Assembly (NCBI RefSeq): GCF_038784515.1
Contig: NZ_CP152376.1
Location: forward strand, 3,968,001-4,032,000
Reading direction: 5' to 3'
Length of the DNA: 64,000 bases
Source: Rhodoferax sp. GW822-FHT02A01
Lineage (GTDB): Bacteria; Pseudomonadota; Gammaproteobacteria; Burkholderiales; Burkholderiaceae_C
The translations under genes and the position numbers were made by a program. Of this stretch, positions 7,570 to 17,868 are shown in pieces (position 1 is the first letter of the stretch; the number at the start of each line of letters is the position of its first letter). The notes beneath the pieces are model-generated. The model did not search any database. It saw only the letters and a list, made by a program, of their open reading frames with translations, and was not told where the DNA came from.

Positions 7570-8747
7570 CTCTTGCGGAACGGGTTGCGCGTTTCCAATT
7601 CTTCCATGTAGTTTTCGATTCCCTGGCCCTCACGTTCCAGGTAATTGGCTATGGCATTGCTGAATTCCGGATGCGCAATCCAGTGTGTGCTGCTGGTCTT
7701 TACCGGCAACAGTGCGCGGGCCATCTTGTGCTCTCCCTGCGCCCCACCTTCAAAGCGCTGGTATCCCTGTGTAATACACCATTGCAGCGGTTGGTAGTAG
7801 CAGGCCTCAAAATGCAGGCAATCCACGCGTTCAAGCGCTCCCCAGTAACGGCCATAAGCCACTTTGGCGAGAGGTTGATCGCCGTCTGGCACATTGCCTT
7901 GTTGACCCAGACCGATCAAGCTGCTGGCAATGGACCGGCCGTCTCGCTCGGCAATGAATAGCAGCCAGTTTTCCGGCATGACTTGGGCCATTTGCCTGAA
8001 GAACTCCGGTTTGAGATAGGGCGGGTTGCCATGCTCCAGGTAGGTTCGCTCGTAGCAACGATAGAAGAACGCCCAGTCCTCCGCGCTGATTTCGGCACCC
8101 GCTGCATGGCGAAATTGCACTCCCGCTTCTTGCACCTTTCGGCGCTCCTGGCGGATCTTCTTGCGTTTCTCCTGCGACAAGGAGGCCAGGAATGCGTCGA
8201 AGTCCAGGTAACCCTCCGCCGAATTCTCCCAATGGAATTGCACGGTATGGCGCAGTTGCATCTGCGCGTTTAGGCAGGCCTCGAAGTCGTCTTCAGTGCC
8301 AAACAGCAGATGCAAGGACGACAACTCCCACTGTTCGGCGAGTCCCACCAAGGCTTTTGCCAGGGCTGCACGCGCTGTGCTGTCACGGGCGAGAAGACGA
8401 CTGCCGGGGACCGGTGTGAAAGGCACTGCCACCACTCCTTTGGGGTAGTAGGGCACACCGTGCTGCTGGTATGCCCGGGCCCAGGCCCAATCGAACACGT
8501 ACTCGCCCATGGAATGGTCTTTGATGTACAGCACAGTTGCGGCTGCAAGCCCCTGCTCGTCTGAGAGCAGAATAAACCGAGGGTCCCAACCGGTGCGGGC
8601 GCAGGCACTGCCGCTGGTGTGCAAGGCACTCAGATAGGTGTGCCGCATGAAGGGAGTGGCGAATGGCTGCGAATCCAGCAGTGCGTCCCATGTGGTTGCG
8701 TCCACATCCAGAGGCGAAGTAACTACCTGAATGACATAATCATCCAT
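7566..8747 (-). CDS. GNAT/FemAB-like acyltransferase (DUF482 family)
   Basis: A cytosolic protein of about 393 residues matching the DUF482 (PF04339) peptidoglycan-biosynthesis/FemAB-like group. Seen motifs are the PFMRHTYLSAL start region, EYVFDWAWARAYQQHGVPYYPK, the basic SQEKRKKIRQERRK and FEGGAQGEHKMARAL near the end. It probably transfers an acyl or aminoacyl group, but the substrate is unknown. The ATG at 8747 follows GGGAG by seven bases; an upstream frame to 8795 is less likely. It is divergent from nadE with about 60 bp between starts, so the two may share a promoter region. Confidence 0.8.
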   Translation of the reverse strand: MDDYVIQVVTSPLDVDATTWDALLDSQPFATPFMRHTYLSALHTSGSACARTGWDPRFILLSDEQGLAAATVLYIKDHSMGEYVFDWAWARAYQQHGVPYYPKGVVAVPFTPVPGSRLLARDSTARAALAKALVGLAEQWELSSLHLLFGTEDDFEACLNAQMQLRHTVQFHWENSAEGYLDFDAFLASLSQEKRKKIRQERRKVQEAGVQFRHAAGAEISAEDWAFFYRCYERTYLEHGNPPYLKPEFFRQMAQVMPENWLLFIAERDGRSIASSLIGLGQQGNVPDGDQPLAKVAYGRYWGALERVDCLHFEACYYQPLQWCITQGYQRFEGGAQGEHKMARALLPVKTSSTHWIAHPEFSNAIANYLEREGQGIENYMEELETRNPFRKS

Positions 8748-8809
8748 ACCGCGCTCCCGGCGCTGTTGGCGCATTTCCTGGGTGGCACTTATCAACGTAC
8801 TGCAGCTTC

Positions 8810-10486
8810 ATGACTCTCAAACTGTGCATAGCGCAACTGAACTTTTTCGTAGGTGATCTGGACGGTAACGTGCAGAAAATTGTGGATGCTGCAGAGCAGG
8901 CCTACGCGCAGGGCGCCCGGTTGTTGTTGACCCCTGAATTGTCACTGTGTGGCTACGCTGCGGAAGACCTTTTTCTGCGTCCTGCATTCATTCAAGCGTG
9001 TGATCATGCCCTGTTGACGTTGGCCTCGCGTCTGGCTGGGTTAAAAGGCATGGCCGTGGTGGTTGGACATCCGACTGGAGACGATGTGCGTACGCGTTCG
9101 CTAGCCACCCAGCATCGCTTCAATACGGCCAGCGTTTTGCGCGACGGGACGGTGATCGCCAGCTACAACAAGCGCGAGCTGCCGAATTACCAGGTTTTTG
9201 ACGAGCGCCGATACTTCAGCCCCGGCGATGGTGTTTGCGTATTTGAGGCAGGAGAGGGCAGCGACACGGTACGCGTGGGTCTGCTGATTTGTGAAGATGC
9301 ATGGTTTGAAGAGCCGGCGCGTCTGGCCAAGGAAGCTGGTGCGCAGTTGCTGGCCACGGTCAATGCGTCTCCATTTCATGTGGGCAAGGGCTATGAGCGC
9401 GAGGCCGTGATGGCGCAGCGCGTACGGTCGACCGGGTTGCCACTGGTGTATGCCCACCTGGTTGGAGGTCAGGATGAAGTGGTCTTTGAGGGGCACTCGT
9501 TTGCACTCAATGCTGATGCTTCTCTTGCCGGCAGGGCGTCCAGTTTCCGGGAGGAGCTGTTTGAATTGGACGTGCTCCGCGGTTCGACCGGTCTTTTGCT
9601 TTCCGCAAGGGTGGAGCCGGTGCGTGGCCCTGAAGAAGATCTGTGGGACGCCTTGGTTCTGGGCGTTCGCGACTACGTCGGCAAGAATGGTTTTCCTGGT
9701 GTGCTGCTGGGGCTGTCCGGTGGCATTGATTCTGCGCTGGTTCTTGCCGTAGCGGTAGATGCGTTGGGAGCCTCCAAGGTTCGCTCCATCATGATGCCGT
9801 CGCCTTATACGGCTGACATCAGCTGGCTGGATGCGCGTGAGATGGCAAAGCGCATGGGAGTGCGCTACGACGAGATATCCATCGTCCCTGAGTTTGAAGC
9901 CTTCAAGGCTTCGCTGGCCACCGAATTTGCGGGGCTGGCGCTCGACGCTACTGAAGAGAATATCCAGGCACGAATCCGTGGCACTTTGCTGATGGCCTTG
10001 AGCAACAAATTTGGCAGCATCGTGCTGACAACGGGCAACAAATCGGAGATGGCAACTGGTTATTGCACTTTGTACGGTGACATGGCCGGCGGTTTTGCGG
10101 TAATCAAGGATCTAGCAAAGACGCAAGTCTTCAAGCTGGCGCGCTGGCGCAATGCGCATGACCCCTATGGGACTTGCAGCAACCCGATTCCTGAGCGGAT
10201 CATCATGCGGCCTCCCAGTGCGGAATTGCGGCCGGACCAAACGGATCAGGATAGCCTTCCTCCCTACGAGGTGCTGGACGCCATTCTGGAACGATACATG
10301 GAGAATGACCAGAGCATGGAATCCATCATCGCCGATGGGTTTGCCAAGGAAGATGTGGAGAAAGTTACCCGGCTCATCAAGATCAACGAATACAAGCGCC
10401 GACAAGCGCCTGTGGGTATTCGGGTTACACACCGCAGTTTTGGCAAGGATTGGCGTTATCCTATTACCAACCGTTTTCGGGCTTGA
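8810..10486 (+). CDS. nadE: Glutamine-dependent NAD+ synthetase
   Basis: Converts nicotinate adenine dinucleotide to NAD+ with ATP and glutamine. The 558-residue protein has an N-terminal nitrilase-type glutaminase domain (about 1-260) with the Glu in LTPELSLCGY, the Lys in NKRELPNYQVF and the Cys in LLICEDAW. The C-terminal synthetase domain carries the PP-loop LSGGIDSAL near residue 304 and the TTGNKSEMATGY stretch. Length is typical of the two-domain form. No strong ribosome binding site is visible before the ATG at 8810. glnB follows after 22 bp, a conserved beta-proteobacterial pairing. Confidence 0.96.
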   Translation: MTLKLCIAQLNFFVGDLDGNVQKIVDAAEQAYAQGARLLLTPELSLCGYAAEDLFLRPAFIQACDHALLTLASRLAGLKGMAVVVGHPTGDDVRTRSLATQHRFNTASVLRDGTVIASYNKRELPNYQVFDERRYFSPGDGVCVFEAGEGSDTVRVGLLICEDAWFEEPARLAKEAGAQLLATVNASPFHVGKGYEREAVMAQRVRSTGLPLVYAHLVGGQDEVVFEGHSFALNADASLAGRASSFREELFELDVLRGSTGLLLSARVEPVRGPEEDLWDALVLGVRDYVGKNGFPGVLLGLSGGIDSALVLAVAVDALGASKVRSIMMPSPYTADISWLDAREMAKRMGVRYDEISIVPEFEAFKASLATEFAGLALDATEENIQARIRGTLLMALSNKFGSIVLTTGNKSEMATGYCTLYGDMAGGFAVIKDLAKTQVFKLARWRNAHDPYGTCSNPIPERIIMRPPSAELRPDQTDQDSLPPYEVLDAILERYMENDQSMESIIADGFAKEDVEKVTRLIKINEYKRRQAPVGIRVTHRSFGKDWRYPITNRFRA

Positions 10487-10499
10487 ATTGAATTAATAG

Positions 10500-10847
<348 letters not shown>

Positions 10848-10874
10848 CGCCTGTGTAGCTGCCTTGCGGGCAGC

Positions 10875-11462
10875 CTAGATCTGGTCCATGTTGTTCGTGG
10901 CGGATGTGCCAGCATGGCGTATCAGCTCAGCCAGGAGCTCCGAGAGGTTGCTGCCATGCCGGATCAGTCCCATTTGCCAATCTCCCATGAATTGGTTCTT
11001 GACGGCGGTCTGCAGGAACTTGAGCAGTCCATCGTAATAGCCTGCGGTATTGAGCAGGCCAATCGGCTTGTCGTGGTAACCCAGTTGACGCCAGGTCCAG
11101 ACCTCGAAGAGTTCCTCGAAGGTGCCAATTCCCCCCGGAAGCGCCAGGAATGCGTCGGCGCGTTCAGCCATCATGCGCTTGCGATCATGCATGTTGTCCA
11201 CGATGTGCAGTTCGGTGCAGCCGCGGTGGGCCCACTCTTTTTCCACCAGGGCCTTGGGAATGATCCCGACTACCCGTGCACCGGCTTCCAGCGCAGCATT
11301 GGCTACAGTACCCATCAGCCCGCCACTGCCTCCGCCATAAACCAGTTGTCCGCCTTGTCGGGCGATCCACTGGCCAACGGCTATGGCGGCCTGTTCATAG
11401 GCCGAATCGGTTCCCGGCCTGGAGCCGCAGTAGACGCACAGTGAAAATGTTGGACGGGTCAT
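10875..11462 (-). CDS. LOG-family nucleotide phosphoribohydrolase
   Basis: A 195-residue cytosolic protein of the LOG/TIGR00730 family, which hydrolyses cytokinin riboside or purine 5'-monophosphates to base and ribose 5-phosphate. The signature PGGIGTFEELFEVWTW is intact, and the Rossmann-type start VYCGSRPG and the loop YGGGSGGLMG are present. The start at 11462 overlaps the dgkA stop by the ATGA pattern, indicating coupling as last gene of the six-gene minus-strand operon beginning at 14050. Activity on AMP versus cytokinin-type substrates cannot be told from the sequence. Confidence 0.88.
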   Translation of the reverse strand: MTRPTFSLCVYCGSRPGTDSAYEQAAIAVGQWIARQGGQLVYGGGSGGLMGTVANAALEAGARVVGIIPKALVEKEWAHRGCTELHIVDNMHDRKRMMAERADAFLALPGGIGTFEELFEVWTWRQLGYHDKPIGLLNTAGYYDGLLKFLQTAVKNQFMGDWQMGLIRHGSNLSELLAELIRHAGTSATNNMDQI

Positions 11463-11854
11463 GTGATGTGATGGATAAATGCTGCAGACCATATGCCAAT
11501 GCAAAGCAGCAAGCTGAGGAGGACGGCAGCACTGCCCATGTCTTTGGCGCGTTTGGACAGGTCATGCCATTCTGGGCCAATGCGGTCAATTGCGGTCTCC
11601 ACTGCGGTGTTCAGCAGTTCAACGACCATGACTGCAATCACACTGCCTGCCAATGCAGCCACCTCGATCCAGCTTTGTCCCAGCCAAAAGGCCAGTGGCA
11701 GCAAGATGAAAGCCGCCAGCACCTCCTGCCGGAAGGCGGTCTCCCCCCAGCCAGCACGCAGACCCGCCATGGAATACCCAGTTGCGTGCCAGACGCGGTT
11801 GAGCCCTCGGCGGTCTTTTTGCGGATTTACGGGCGAGGATTCTTGAGAGGACAT
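11459..11854 (-). CDS. dgkA: Diacylglycerol kinase
   Basis: A 131-residue small integral membrane enzyme that phosphorylates diacylglycerol released by periplasmic glucan and LPS modification back to phosphatidic acid. Three TM helices and the catalytic signature VVELLNTAVETAIDRIG are present. It starts 13 bp after the RDD gene stop and overlaps the LOG gene start, so it is part of the minus-strand operon headed by the ECF sigma gene. Confidence 0.93.
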   Translation of the reverse strand: MSSQESSPVNPQKDRRGLNRVWHATGYSMAGLRAGWGETAFRQEVLAAFILLPLAFWLGQSWIEVAALAGSVIAVMVVELLNTAVETAIDRIGPEWHDLSKRAKDMGSAAVLLSLLLCIGIWSAAFIHHIT

Positions 11855-11867
11855 CTGGAGTTTGGAA

Positions 11868-12347
11868 TTAACGGCTGAGTGGTTGCGAGCTTATCAGCCT
11901 CGTACCCGCCCATACGTCATGCCAGAACTGCCCCTGGGATTGGAACCTGCTGAGCAAGGCCCAAACCGCAATCCATCCCACTGCTATGACCCCGACCTCC
12001 GCTCCATTGAGTTGAAAGGGGGCTACCGCCATCAGCGGGGGGAGAAACCAGACCCAGCTAAGCACATATCGCAAGAGCGCCCGCTTTTGGGTTATGGCTT
12101 TTCCGTTCAGATCGACGACCCGGATATTCCAGGTCTTCATTGCCAATGTCTGACCTTTGGCCCAGAACCAGACGAAGTAGATACCAAATATGACAAACAG
12201 AAAGGCTTGCAGGGCATTTCTGTTGTCCATGGCATTGCGTGTCTGACTCAATGTACTGAATAGGTAGCCCGAAATGAAGACCACGCCGAAGAGCAGAATG
12301 CCTTCATACACCCAACATGCCATGCGGCGCCACAAATCCGGTGCCAT
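11868..12347 (-). CDS. RDD-family membrane protein
   Basis: A 159-residue protein with an RDD domain: N-terminal LWRRMACWVYEG with TM1, TM2 (LQAFLFVIFGIYFVWFW), and the conserved KGQTLAMKTWNIRVVD segment, then a C-terminal TM. RDD proteins are found in some ion exchangers and as accessory membrane proteins; the role here is unknown. The ATG at 12347 shares a base with the TGA of the DUF3106 gene (TGATG), so the two are translationally coupled. Confidence 0.82.
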   Translation of the reverse strand: MAPDLWRRMACWVYEGILLFGVVFISGYLFSTLSQTRNAMDNRNALQAFLFVIFGIYFVWFWAKGQTLAMKTWNIRVVDLNGKAITQKRALLRYVLSWVWFLPPLMAVAPFQLNGAEVGVIAVGWIAVWALLSRFQSQGQFWHDVWAGTRLISSQPLSR

Positions 12348-13042
12348 CAGGGTTTGCTGGGAGAGTTGGCTTCAGTAGCTGTTGCCGAGTCGCGAGGGCG
12401 AGGCAGTGGCTCGGGCAAAAGCGTATTGCGGTTCAAGGGCCGTTGGGCCGCCACTGCAGCACGCTCCTGTTCCGGAGTGTGGCGAGTTACCGGAACGGGG
12501 GTCAGCTTTTCGTGTTCCACGGGCTTTACGGCTACCGCAGCACCCACTGGTTTGATCTTGGCACCTTCGGCCAGCTTCTGTCGCTCGCTAGGACTCAAGG
12601 CTTGGTAAGCCTCCCAATTTGCCGCACGGTCCGATTGATTGATAACCTTGCTGTGCGCGAAATTCAGTCGCGCAAGCTCACGATCCCTTGGGGACAGTGC
12701 TGCCCACTCCACCATGCGGCTGTGCATCTTTTCCTGCTCCTGCGTGCCAAGGCTTGCATAGGTCTTGACAATTGCCAGCCATTTGCGCTTTTGACCCTCG
12801 CTCAGGCCTGGCCAGGATTTCTCCAAAGGGGCGAGCGCAATCCGCTGGTTCTTGTCCAGTGACTCCCAAGTAGGCGGAGCGTTGACGGTGGGGGCAACTT
12901 TCAATGTGGTAGCAACGGACCCTGTAGCGGTCGTTTGGGCATGCAAAGAAGTCCCAATCAAGGCCAACAGCATGCCGCACGTGGCGATGGCCAACTGTGA
13001 CCATTTGCATGAATTAAGCGTGTATTTTTCCCTGAAATGCAT
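12347..13042 (-). CDS. Exported DUF3106 protein
   Basis: A protein of about 231 residues with a signal peptide or N-terminal anchor (MHFREKYTLNSCKWSQLAIA, then a hydrophobic core, ending SLHAQ). The mature domain is helical with repeated 'W..L...QR..L.PLE..WP.LS..QK.KWL' modules, and SPRDRELARLNF and ALSPSERQKL, typical of DUF3106. A proline/alanine-rich tail follows. It should lie in the periplasm. The start at 13042 is chosen because the signal peptide begins there; a longer frame to 13087 would overlap the DUF3619 stop region. Its place directly after a sigma gene and a one-TM protein suggests a sensory or modulating role for the sigma factor. Confidence 0.8.
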   Translation of the reverse strand: MHFREKYTLNSCKWSQLAIATCGMLLALIGTSLHAQTTATGSVATTLKVAPTVNAPPTWESLDKNQRIALAPLEKSWPGLSEGQKRKWLAIVKTYASLGTQEQEKMHSRMVEWAALSPRDRELARLNFAHSKVINQSDRAANWEAYQALSPSERQKLAEGAKIKPVGAAVAVKPVEHEKLTPVPVTRHTPEQERAAVAAQRPLNRNTLLPEPLPRPRDSATATEANSPSKP

Positions 13043-13052
13043 GAAGAATTGA

Positions 13053-13487
13053 CTAATTGTTTTGCTGCGCACGCAAAAATTGCGCAAATCCGGGGTCCGT
13101 GTAGGCTGCTGGTGGTAGAACGTCCGTCAGCAATTCGGTATCGACCTCGGCAACTTCACGTGCACGCAACTCATCTTGCATGACGGCAATGGAAACCAAG
13201 CCAACAACCAGAGCCAACAGCGGCAACAAGGCTGCAACCCGGTCCCACCAACTGCCTTCGCCGCCACCAAGCTGCAAAACGGCCTCTCCGCCGGAGACAA
13301 GAACCTCCACTGCAGAAGCCTGGCTTCCGATCAATCTGCGTTTGGCAACAGCCTGCATTCGGGCGGCCCTGAGTCGCTCCGTTATATCGTGGGGAAGGGA
13401 ATCCGTGCCTTCGGTCAAGCGTGCCGCAATCGCCTTGCCCAAAGCATCCGTACCGGCATGGGTATGTCGATTTTCCTGTGTATTCAT
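13053..13487 (-). CDS. DUF3619 single-pass membrane protein, possible anti-sigma factor
   Basis: A 144-residue protein. Residues 1-83 are hydrophilic and include IAARLTEGTDSLPHDITERL and a basic MQAVAKRR stretch; 84-103 is the single TM helix (VAALLPLLALVVGLVSIAVM); 104-144 is an acidic periplasmic tail ending DPGFAQFLRAQ. This N-in topology, right after an ECF sigma gene, is that of a membrane anti-sigma factor, although DUF3619 has no assigned function that I know. AAAGGGGATCAG lies before the ATG at 13487, which overlaps the sigma gene stop (ATGA). Confidence 0.8.
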   Translation of the reverse strand: MNTQENRHTHAGTDALGKAIAARLTEGTDSLPHDITERLRAARMQAVAKRRLIGSQASAVEVLVSGGEAVLQLGGGEGSWWDRVAALLPLLALVVGLVSIAVMQDELRAREVAEVDTELLTDVLPPAAYTDPGFAQFLRAQQNN

Positions 13488-14050
13488 AGTCTGATCCCCT
13501 TTGCCTTCAAAGCCTTGCCAAGCGCTGCAACCGCCCTGGAACAATGTGTTTTGACGCTGCCTTGTGAGCAACCCATCGCAGCTGCAGTTTCTGCGACGTC
13601 CATTTCCTCCCAGTAACGCATCAGAAAGGCTTCTCGTTGACGGCCTGGGAGCTGTTGTATTTCTGTTTCTATGCTACGCAAGGTCTGTGCCCGGTCTGTA
13701 AGGCTCTCTGCACTCTCTCCCAGGTCGTTCCCCGAGGATGCGTCCAGAGTTTCCAGCAAGTTGAAGTCATCGTCGTCTCCGGATGACTCGAAATCGCTCA
13801 AATTGGAAAAAAGTGCATTCTGGACCTTTTGCCGTCTGAACCAATCGAGGGTGCAATTAGAGAGGATGCGCTGAAACAGCATGGGCAGTTCGTCTACCGG
13901 TTTATGCCCGTAGTGTTCCGCCAGCTTCATCATGCTTTCCTGAACAATGTCCAAGGCTGACTCTTCGTTGCGTACGTGATAGACAGACCGTTTGAATGCG
14001 CGCTTTTCTACGCTTTTCAAAAATTCGGTGAGTTCGGATTCAGATGCCAA
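13484..14050 (-). CDS. ECF-type RNA polymerase sigma factor
   Basis: A 188-residue sigma70-family factor with region 2 (SALDIVQESMMKLAEHYG, LFQRILSNCTLDWFRR) and region 4 (LPGRQREAFLMRYWEEMDVA, then ETAAAMGCSQGSVKTHCSRA) joined by an acidic linker (SSGDDDD). It first transcribes the operon DUF3619-DUF3106-RDD-dgkA-LOG. The start is taken as TTG at 14050 because the sigma fold begins immediately; there is no clear ribosome binding site. The coupled DUF3619 protein may control it. Confidence 0.9.
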   Translation of the reverse strand: MASESELTEFLKSVEKRAFKRSVYHVRNEESALDIVQESMMKLAEHYGHKPVDELPMLFQRILSNCTLDWFRRQKVQNALFSNLSDFESSGDDDDFNLLETLDASSGNDLGESAESLTDRAQTLRSIETEIQQLPGRQREAFLMRYWEEMDVAETAAAMGCSQGSVKTHCSRAVAALGKALKAKGIRL

Positions 14051-14116
14051 GACGAAAAATCCGCAGGAAAAAGGAAGAATTATCTCATTCCCGGCGCAGA
14101 AAATTTCCGATGGCGC

Positions 14117-14145
14117 TTCAAATTAGGTCGCGACGGTGTGATAAT
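14117..14145 (+). promoter_or_regulatory. Predicted promoter of ilvBHC
   Basis: TTCAAA (14117-14122) and an extended -10 TGTGATAAT ending at 14145 (GATAAT 14140-14145) are 17 bp apart, giving a leader of about 145 bases before ilvB. I looked for a leader peptide rich in Leu/Ile/Val codons and an attenuator and did not see one. Confidence 0.4.
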
Positions 14146-14295
14146 GCGCCTTGCTCATCAAAAGGCAAACGGGTCCCGGTCCGGCGCGTTATTCACTGCG
14201 CCCATGGCTTGGTCCTTAAGTCCCAACGCGACGCCAAAAGTGTTTGTGAAGGGGCACCCAAGGTTTTTCGTTAGAGAAATTCACAAAGGTTCATC

Positions 14296-16077
14296 ATGGA
14301 AATTTCCAAAGCTGAAATCGCTTCTGCGGCCAATGCCGCTCAAAAATCCGGTTCAACTCCTGAACTTCGCGGTGCGGAGATTCTGGTCAAGGCATTGCAG
14401 GCCGAAAACGTCAAGTTCGTCTGGGGTTACCCCGGTGGAGCCGTTCTGCACATTTATGACGCTTTTTACAAGCAGGACACCATTCAGCACGTTTTGGTGC
14501 GGCATGAACAGGCGGCAGTCCATGCGGCCGACGGTTATGCCCGTGCCACGGGCGATGTAGGCGTAGCACTGGTCACATCTGGACCCGGTGTTACCAACGC
14601 GGTGACTGGCATCGCAACTGCGTACATGGACAGTATTCCGATGGTGATCATCAGTGGTCAAGTGCCAACGCACGCCATTGGTCTGGACGCATTTCAGGAG
14701 TGTGACACCGTGGGCATCACACGTCCGGTCGTCAAACACAACTTCCTGGTCAAGGATGCCAAGGATCTTGCAGAGACGCTGAAGAAGGCGTTCCACATCG
14801 CACGTAGCGGCCGACCTGGCCCGGTGGTTGTGGACATCCCGAAGGATGTCTCCTTCAAAAAGGTGCCGTACTCCGGTTACCCGACCAGCATCGAGATGCG
14901 TTCGTACAACCCGGTACGCAAGGGACACGGCGGACAGATCCGCAAGGCGCTGCAGCTGCTGTTGTCGGCCAAGCGTCCCTATATCTATACCGGCGGCGGT
15001 GTGTTGCTCAGCAACGCATCCGCTGAGTTGCGCACTCTGGTCGACATGCTCGGCTATCCCTGCACCAATACACTGATGGGGTTGGGAGCCTATCCGGCCA
15101 GTGACCGCAAGTTCCTTGGCATGCTGGGAATGCACGGCACGGTGGAAGCCAATAACGCCATGCAGAACTGCGACGTGTTGCTGGCGGTTGGCGCGCGATT
15201 TGATGACCGGGTTATCGGCAATCCCAAACACTTCGCGCAAAACGAGCGCAAGATCATCCATATCGATATCGATCCCTCCAGTATCTCCAAGCGGGTCCGG
15301 GTGGATATTCCAATCGTTGGTGATGTGAAAGACGTTCTTGGTGAGATGATCGCCATGATCAAGGAAAGCACAACCAAGCCGGATTCCGGCGCTTTGGCCG
15401 CTTGGTGGGACACCATTGAAGGCTGGCGCAAGCGCGATTGCCTGAAGTATGACCATGGCAAAGGCGATGTCATCAAACCCCAGTACGTGGTGGAAACGCT
15501 TTGGAATATGACCAAAGACGCTGATACCTACATCACCTCCGATGTGGGGCAGCATCAGATGTGGGCTGCACAGTACTACCGTTTTGATGAGCCACGCCGC
15601 TGGATCAACTCGGGTGGTCTGGGCACCATGGGCGTGGGCATTCCTTATGCCATGGGCATCAAGTTGGCCAAGCCGGACAGTGAAGTGTTCTGCATTACCG
15701 GCGAAGGCTCGGTGCAGATGTGCATCCAGGAGCTTTCGACCTGCTTGCAGTACAACACCCCGATCAAGATTTGCGCCCTCAATAACCGTTACCTCGGGAT
15801 GGTGCGTCAGTGGCAGGAGGTGGAGTACGAAGGTCGCTACAGCCATAGCTACATGGACGCCTTGCCTAACTTTGTGAAGCTGGCAGAAGCCTATGGACAC
15901 GTGGGCATGCTGATTGAGCGCCCTGAAGATGTGGAACCTGCGTTGCGGGAAGCCCGCAGGCTCAAGGACCGCACCGTGTTCATGGACTTCCGTACTGATC
16001 CCACCGAAAACGTATTCCCCATGGTGCAAGCCGGCAAGGGCATTACTGAAATGCTGCTCGGTTCGGAAGATCTCTAA
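14296..16077 (+). CDS. ilvB: Acetolactate synthase large subunit
   Basis: Catalytic ThDP/FAD enzyme of valine, leucine and isoleucine synthesis, condensing pyruvate with pyruvate or 2-oxobutyrate. The 593-residue protein shows the catalytic Glu in VRHEQAAVHAADGYARATG, the FAD-site region and the ThDP motif GEGSVQM...NNRYLGMVRQWQ. It is followed by the regulatory subunit ilvH after 99 bp and by ilvC, forming the ilvBHC operon. Confidence 0.97.
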   Translation: MEISKAEIASAANAAQKSGSTPELRGAEILVKALQAENVKFVWGYPGGAVLHIYDAFYKQDTIQHVLVRHEQAAVHAADGYARATGDVGVALVTSGPGVTNAVTGIATAYMDSIPMVIISGQVPTHAIGLDAFQECDTVGITRPVVKHNFLVKDAKDLAETLKKAFHIARSGRPGPVVVDIPKDVSFKKVPYSGYPTSIEMRSYNPVRKGHGGQIRKALQLLLSAKRPYIYTGGGVLLSNASAELRTLVDMLGYPCTNTLMGLGAYPASDRKFLGMLGMHGTVEANNAMQNCDVLLAVGARFDDRVIGNPKHFAQNERKIIHIDIDPSSISKRVRVDIPIVGDVKDVLGEMIAMIKESTTKPDSGALAAWWDTIEGWRKRDCLKYDHGKGDVIKPQYVVETLWNMTKDADTYITSDVGQHQMWAAQYYRFDEPRRWINSGGLGTMGVGIPYAMGIKLAKPDSEVFCITGEGSVQMCIQELSTCLQYNTPIKICALNNRYLGMVRQWQEVEYEGRYSHSYMDALPNFVKLAEAYGHVGMLIERPEDVEPALREARRLKDRTVFMDFRTDPTENVFPMVQAGKGITEMLLGSEDL

Positions 16078-16176
16078 GCCAACTCGTATCAACCTAACTT
16101 TGACGAATCTATTGCCCGCCAAGCCCTGACGTTACCGCGGCAGGGGGAGGGCGGCGAAAAGAGGAGTCTGCATCTT

Positions 16177-17707
<1,531 letters not shown>

Positions 17708-17724
17708 TCTTTGCATCAACAGCA

Positions 17725-17750
17725 AAAAAGGCCACTTCGGTGGCCTTTTT
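17725..17750 (+). terminator. Intrinsic terminator of ilvBHC
   Basis: AAAAAGGCCAC and GTGGCCTTTTT pair around a TTCG tetraloop, ending in a T-run: a textbook rho-independent terminator 18 bp after ilvC. Confidence 0.92.
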
Positions 17751-17868
17751 CCATGGTGCATGCGCGGCCTGCGACAATGCACTCTGCGCTTACACTGGCG
17801 TGCTGGCACAGCCGCTGTGTGCTGTGCGTCGACTCTCGATGGTTGTTGAAAAAAGGTCAGGAATTTAT

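Noticed and set aside
14051..14295. Attenuator or leader peptide before ilvB
   Set aside because: No short frame rich in branched-chain codons followed by alternative hairpins was found.
14353..16122. Long minus-strand frame of about 589 codons opposite ilvB
   Set aside because: It lies entirely antisense to a clear acetolactate synthase gene and is His/Gln-rich without any family motif; it is a codon-bias shadow.
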